Assembly: GCA_002005505.1 (NCBI GenBank)
Contig: KV908502.1
Coordinates: 148,514-158,513, forward strand
Length of the DNA stretch: 10,000 nucleotides
Direction: 5' to 3'
Source: Botryococcus braunii
Taxonomy: Eukaryota > Chlorophyta > Trebouxiophyceae
In this document: positions 7,302-10,000 of the stretch, piece by piece
Layout of the letters: each line of letters begins with the position of its first letter
Numbering within the stretch: the first letter of the stretch is position 1
Translations under genes and position numbers: made by a program
The notes under the pieces: generated by a model
Databases searched by the model: none
What the model saw: the letters and a program-made list of their open reading frames with translations, nothing else
What the model was told of the DNA's origin: nothing

Positions 7302-7508
7302 ATGAAGGGGTGTTTCCAGGGGAAGTGGGGCGAAGTACCATTGGATGTACTGCTCCAGATTGTGAGCCATCTGGCATTGGAGGACCTGGTGAGCGTACAC
7401 CAGGTGTCCCGCTGCTGGCACCAGGCAGTACGGCTGGGGACGCATGTACTGCAGCCAGCACGTCGCTTCAGTAACGGTCTCTGGCGGCTCACGATCGACT
7501 TCCCTGGG
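7302..7508 (+). CDS. F-box exon of an F-box/LRR protein (exon 1)
   Basis: The F-box occupies residues 9-43: W9, P13, L17, I20, L24, L29, V32, V35, R37 and W39 fit the family pattern (W-x2-LP-x2-LL-x2-I-x2-L-x4-L-x2-V-x2-VSRxW). By family knowledge this roughly 40-residue helix bundle binds SKP1 and makes the protein a substrate receptor of a cullin-RING (SCF) ubiquitin ligase. The start is the first ATG after an in-frame TGA at 7290. After the F-box comes QPARRFSNGLWRLTIDFPG, which may be the beginning of an LRR. I end the exon at CCTGGG|GTTGGC because it is the only nearby GT in phase 0, matching exon 2. The donor is weak, and unspliced the frame stops at 7524-7526. F-box identity is well supported; the 3' end is not. 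An additional 5' exon cannot be excluded. Confidence 0.75.
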
Positions 7509-7647
7509 GTTGGCCACTCTTCCTGAAGTCTGCCTGCCTTCTGGCTGCCTTCCTCAGCCCACCTTCCCTCTCTTGCGCCCCCCGAGACCCCCCTCCCTAA
7601 CCCCCCTCTCTCCCTTTCTCTCCCTTCCTCCCCCCTCTTTCTGCTCA

Positions 7648-7948
<301 letters not shown>

Positions 7949-8038
7949 AAGAGGGGGAGAAGGGAGGAGGGAGCGAGTCAGAAGAGGGTCGGGGGGCCGG
8001 GGGGGGGCCAGGAGGGAGGTAGATAAAAAAGGGATGTC

Positions 8039-8203
<165 letters not shown>

Positions 8204-8379
8204 CAGAGAGACAGAGAGAAGGGTGGGGTGGGGTGTGCCGCTGGGGTCCCCCGGGGGAGGGGGGGCGGGATTCAGAAAGCGGGGGCATTTACAGAAGATC
8301 TCCGGGAGGGGTCAGGAGACATTTGCAAAAGGTCGACGGGGAATTTCTGTCCATTCGCTTGAGAACTTTCATGATGCAG

Positions 8380-8523
8380 GTACGGGTGCTGTACCTGCGG
8401 GGACACCAGCTGGACGAGGAGCAGGCAACCTGGCTGGGGCAATGTACCCGATTGGAGGGGCTCCACCTATTGCAGTCCTCGTTTGCACCCGGAGAAGCTT
8501 TTCTGAAGCTGCAGAGACTCAAG
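8380..8523 (+). CDS. LRR exon of the F-box/LRR protein (exon 2)
   Basis: The 144-nt, phase-0 exon codes for 48 residues, about two leucine-rich repeats: VRVLYLRGHQLDEEQATWLG, then QCTRLEGLHLLQSSF and an end in LKLQRLK. VLYLRGHQL and LEGLHLLQSSF match the LRR core LxxLxLxxxxL/F. In F-box proteins, C-terminal LRRs form the substrate-binding surface. The exon ends CTCAAG|GTGGTG, parallel to exon 3 (CTCAAG|GTAAAC), so the gene seems to be built from symmetric exons of about two repeats. The frame is open for some distance before 8380, so an earlier acceptor (8331) is possible. Unspliced, the frame continues with VVTISTPCS and stops at 8578-8580. Codons are GC-rich, like exon 1. Confidence 0.6.
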
Positions 8524-8538
8524 GTGGTGACGATTTCC

Positions 8539-8673
8539 ACCCCCTGCTCCCTCTCTTGGACCCATGTGCCTCCCATGTGATGTGCATGTGACGTCCGTGT
8601 GACCTGCACCCCCTGCTCCGGCTCTTGGACCCCATGTGCCTCCCATGTGATGTGCATGTGACGCCCCTGTGAC
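8539..8673. repeat. tandem duplication, unit about 69 bp
   Basis: Two copies start at 8539 and 8608 with ACCCCCTGCTCC and end with CCTGTGAC-like sequence at 8603 and 8673. Both contain CATGTGCCTCCCATGTGATG and TGCATGTGACG. They differ by a few substitutions and one base of length. The repeat begins 16 bases after the presumed exon 2 donor. Confidence 0.92.
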
Positions 8674-8785
8674 AGTCTTCAAGCCACCCGGCTACTTTCG
8701 TTCGGGATGCGGCCTGTGCGACCCTGGTTCGGCTTCGACTCAAAGCTTTTTAGTTGAGTCCTGCTTCCCCCTGGTGTGTGCGTCT

Positions 8786-9804
8786 AGAGGTAGAGCATGG
8801 GAAGGCTGTGGAGGTAGATGGTGGGTATAGAGGTTTGCGGTACTGCAGATGGTGGCTGAAGGTTGTGAAGGAGGGGGCTGAAGGTGATGAATATTGAGAT
8901 TGATGGTACTGGAATGCGAGATTGAAGACACTGGAGGTTGAGAGTCAAAGGTACTCGCGTTAGACGTTGAAGGTAGCGGGCGGCGGGCAACAAGGTTGAA
9001 GGTACTGATGGAGATCGACGCTTCTGGAGAGACAGAGTTTTCAAGGTGGTGAAGATAGAGGTTGAAGGTGGTGGAGTTAGAGGTTGAAGGTGGTGGAGTT
9101 AGAGGTTGAAGGTGGTGGAGATAGAGGTTGAAGGTGGTGGAGATAGAGGTTGAAGGTGGTGGAGTTAGAGGTTGAAGGTGGTGGAGTTAGAGGTTGAAGG
9201 TGGTGGAGTTAGAGGTTCATGGTGGTGGAGATAGACGTCGAAGGCACTTGAGACAGAGCTTGATTGTACAAGAAATGCAAGTGGATGGTACTTGAGACAC
9301 AAGTTGAAGGTCCACCGCGAGGGGCAGAAAGGTTGAAAGCTATCGGTGGTAGAGGGTTGGAAGCTTCTTGGAGATACAAAGTTCAAGGAACTGGAGAAAG
9401 AAGAGGTGAAGGTAGGGGAGACGGAGGTTGAAGTTTCCGGAGATCATGATAACAACTGGATTGTACAATATAGACCCCGAATGCGTTATGATAGTACGCT
9501 TGAACCTTACTTCCAAAAGATGGTGGTTGATGGTCCGGGAGATATAAGGTGGCAGCGCTAGGGATAGAGGAGTGAAGGTACTGGAGGGCAACGGCCGCAG
9601 AGGTTGGGACGGTGCTGGAGGACGGGAGTCGATGGTACTGTGCGAGGGGAGCAAAGGTTGATGGTACTAGACATGGAGGTTGAGAGTAGTGGGCGAGGGG
9701 GGCAGAGGCTGAAGGTACTTGGGCAAGGGAGGCAGAGGTCGATGGAACTGGACATGGAGGTTGAGAGTAGTGGGCGAGGGGGCCAGAGGTTGAAGGTACT
9801 GGAG
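8786..9804. repeat. 22-bp-based minisatellite array, degenerate at both ends
   Basis: Variants of GTTGAAGGTACTGGAG or GTTGAAGGTGGTGGAG followed by (T/A)TAGAG run through the whole region. Thirteen units keep an exact 22-bp register from 9039 to 9324, and those from 9061 to 9214 are nearly identical. Flanking units are 22-30 bp and diverged, as expected if the array grew and is homogenised at its centre. Because 22 is not a multiple of three, any protein reading shifts frame each unit. The array is interrupted at about 9441-9520 by unrelated sequence. Confidence 0.93.
9670..9782. repeat. higher-order duplication inside the minisatellite (period 81)
   Basis: The 32 bases at 9670-9701 recur exactly at 9751-9782; both start GACATGGAGGTTGAGAGTAG. 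Sequence between them is also alike. This is a segmental duplication of several variant 22-bp units, typical of unequal exchange in minisatellites. Confidence 0.9.
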
Positions 9805-9951
9805 ATGGTGGATGTGGATGGGCCCAGCCCCTGGGACCTTGACGGGGTCCTGCGGGAGCTGACGGGACTGGAGAGGCTGCTGGCCCGCAAAACGCAGGGC
9901 GGCCTCAAGCTCCCCCACCTGCGGGGCGTCACGGGACTGTCCCGCCTCAAG
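9805..9951 (+). CDS. LRR exon of the F-box/LRR protein (exon 3)
   Basis: The frame reads MVDVDGPSPWDLDGVLRELT, then GLERLLARKTQGGLKLPHLR and GVTGLSRLK, and ends at a good donor, AAG|GTAAAC (9952). At 147 nt and 49 residues in phase 0-0 it matches exon 2 in size, phase and final Arg-Leu-Lys. Leu spacing (VLRELTGLERLLARKT, then LPHLRGVTGLSRLK) fits about two LRRs. Third positions are strongly GC. The 5' edge is uncertain: the last minisatellite unit runs straight into it, and ACTGGAG|ATG is a weak acceptor. The protein evidently continues in further exons beyond the window. Confidence 0.55.
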
Positions 9952-10000
9952 GTAAACCCCTCTGCCCCTTATGGTGTTTTTCCCGGCACCACTGGGACAG

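Larger units (their letters stand above)
8524..9804 (+). other. putative intron 2 of the F-box/LRR gene, mostly tandem repeat
   Basis: This 1281-nt interval between two phase-0 LRR exons starts GTGGTGACG and ends ACTGGAG. It contains a 69-bp tandem duplication (8539-8673) and then about 1 kb of a 22-bp-based minisatellite, purine-rich and running right up to exon 3. There is no pyrimidine tract before the presumed acceptor, which is unusual. Confidence 0.45.

Noticed and set aside
9346..9561. A 71-codon + frame starting MVEGWKLLGD
   Set aside because: Most of it is degenerate minisatellite; only the island from about 9441 looks different, and that is listed as an observation and not as a gene.
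8786..9950. Several minus-strand open frames rich in Leu-Gln-Pro-Pro and Ser-Thr
   Set aside because: They are reverse readings of the 22-bp minisatellite and change register with each variant unit.

Overview
This window looks like nuclear DNA from a eukaryote, most likely from the green lineage. A protist-sized green alga is my best guess, and that is inference. There is no operon-like packing of genes, no Shine-Dalgarno pattern and no bacterial gene. What is visible is spliced exon fragments in wide stretches of repeats, a non-LTR (LINE-type) retrotransposon remnant, very long dinucleotide microsatellites, and a gene joining an F-box to leucine-rich repeats. GC-rich exon codons and TGTAA motifs downstream of one putative terminal exon fit a chlorophyte-like genome but do not prove it.

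Layout. Positions 1-400 are dominated by a (CA)n block followed by a (GA)n block. Positions 444-1890 hold four short coding-like segments on the + strand. They can be joined in phase and end in a stop codon at 1888-1890, so they may be the 3' exons of one gene I do not recognise. Positions 1200-4400 are mostly non-coding: short direct repeats, hairpins, a 17-base A run, a (CA)44 block, a roughly 51-53 bp minisatellite (3463-3845) and a palindrome-rich tandem duplication (3959-4041). Positions 4526-6102 hold a minus-strand, 5'-truncated LINE. It keeps a 400-residue open frame (end of the reverse transcriptase, thumb, and CCHC zinc knuckle) and probably its poly(A) tail, seen as T29 at 4526-4554. 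A possible terminal exon of another gene lies at 6197-6331.

The right third (7302-9951 and beyond the window edge) is the best-supported host gene. An F-box exon (7302-7508) is followed by two phase-0 exons of about 48-49 codons (8380-8523, 9805-9951), each coding for about two leucine-rich repeats and each ending Arg-Leu-Lys at the splice donor. By family knowledge, the product would be a substrate adaptor of an SCF-type (SKP1-cullin-F-box) ubiquitin ligase, with the LRRs binding the target. Its two introns are the strangest part of the window. Intron 1 is almost all simple repeat: a 215-nt pure pyrimidine tract, then (TG)n, then a 165-nt pure purine tract ending in eight G-runs. Intron 2 is almost all a 22-bp minisatellite whose unit resembles the sequence across the exon 2 splice donor.

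Exon boundaries are read by eye from GT/AG and phase, without transcript evidence. The species, the coding-like fragments at 444-1890 and 6197-6331, and the exact intron ends are the least certain parts.
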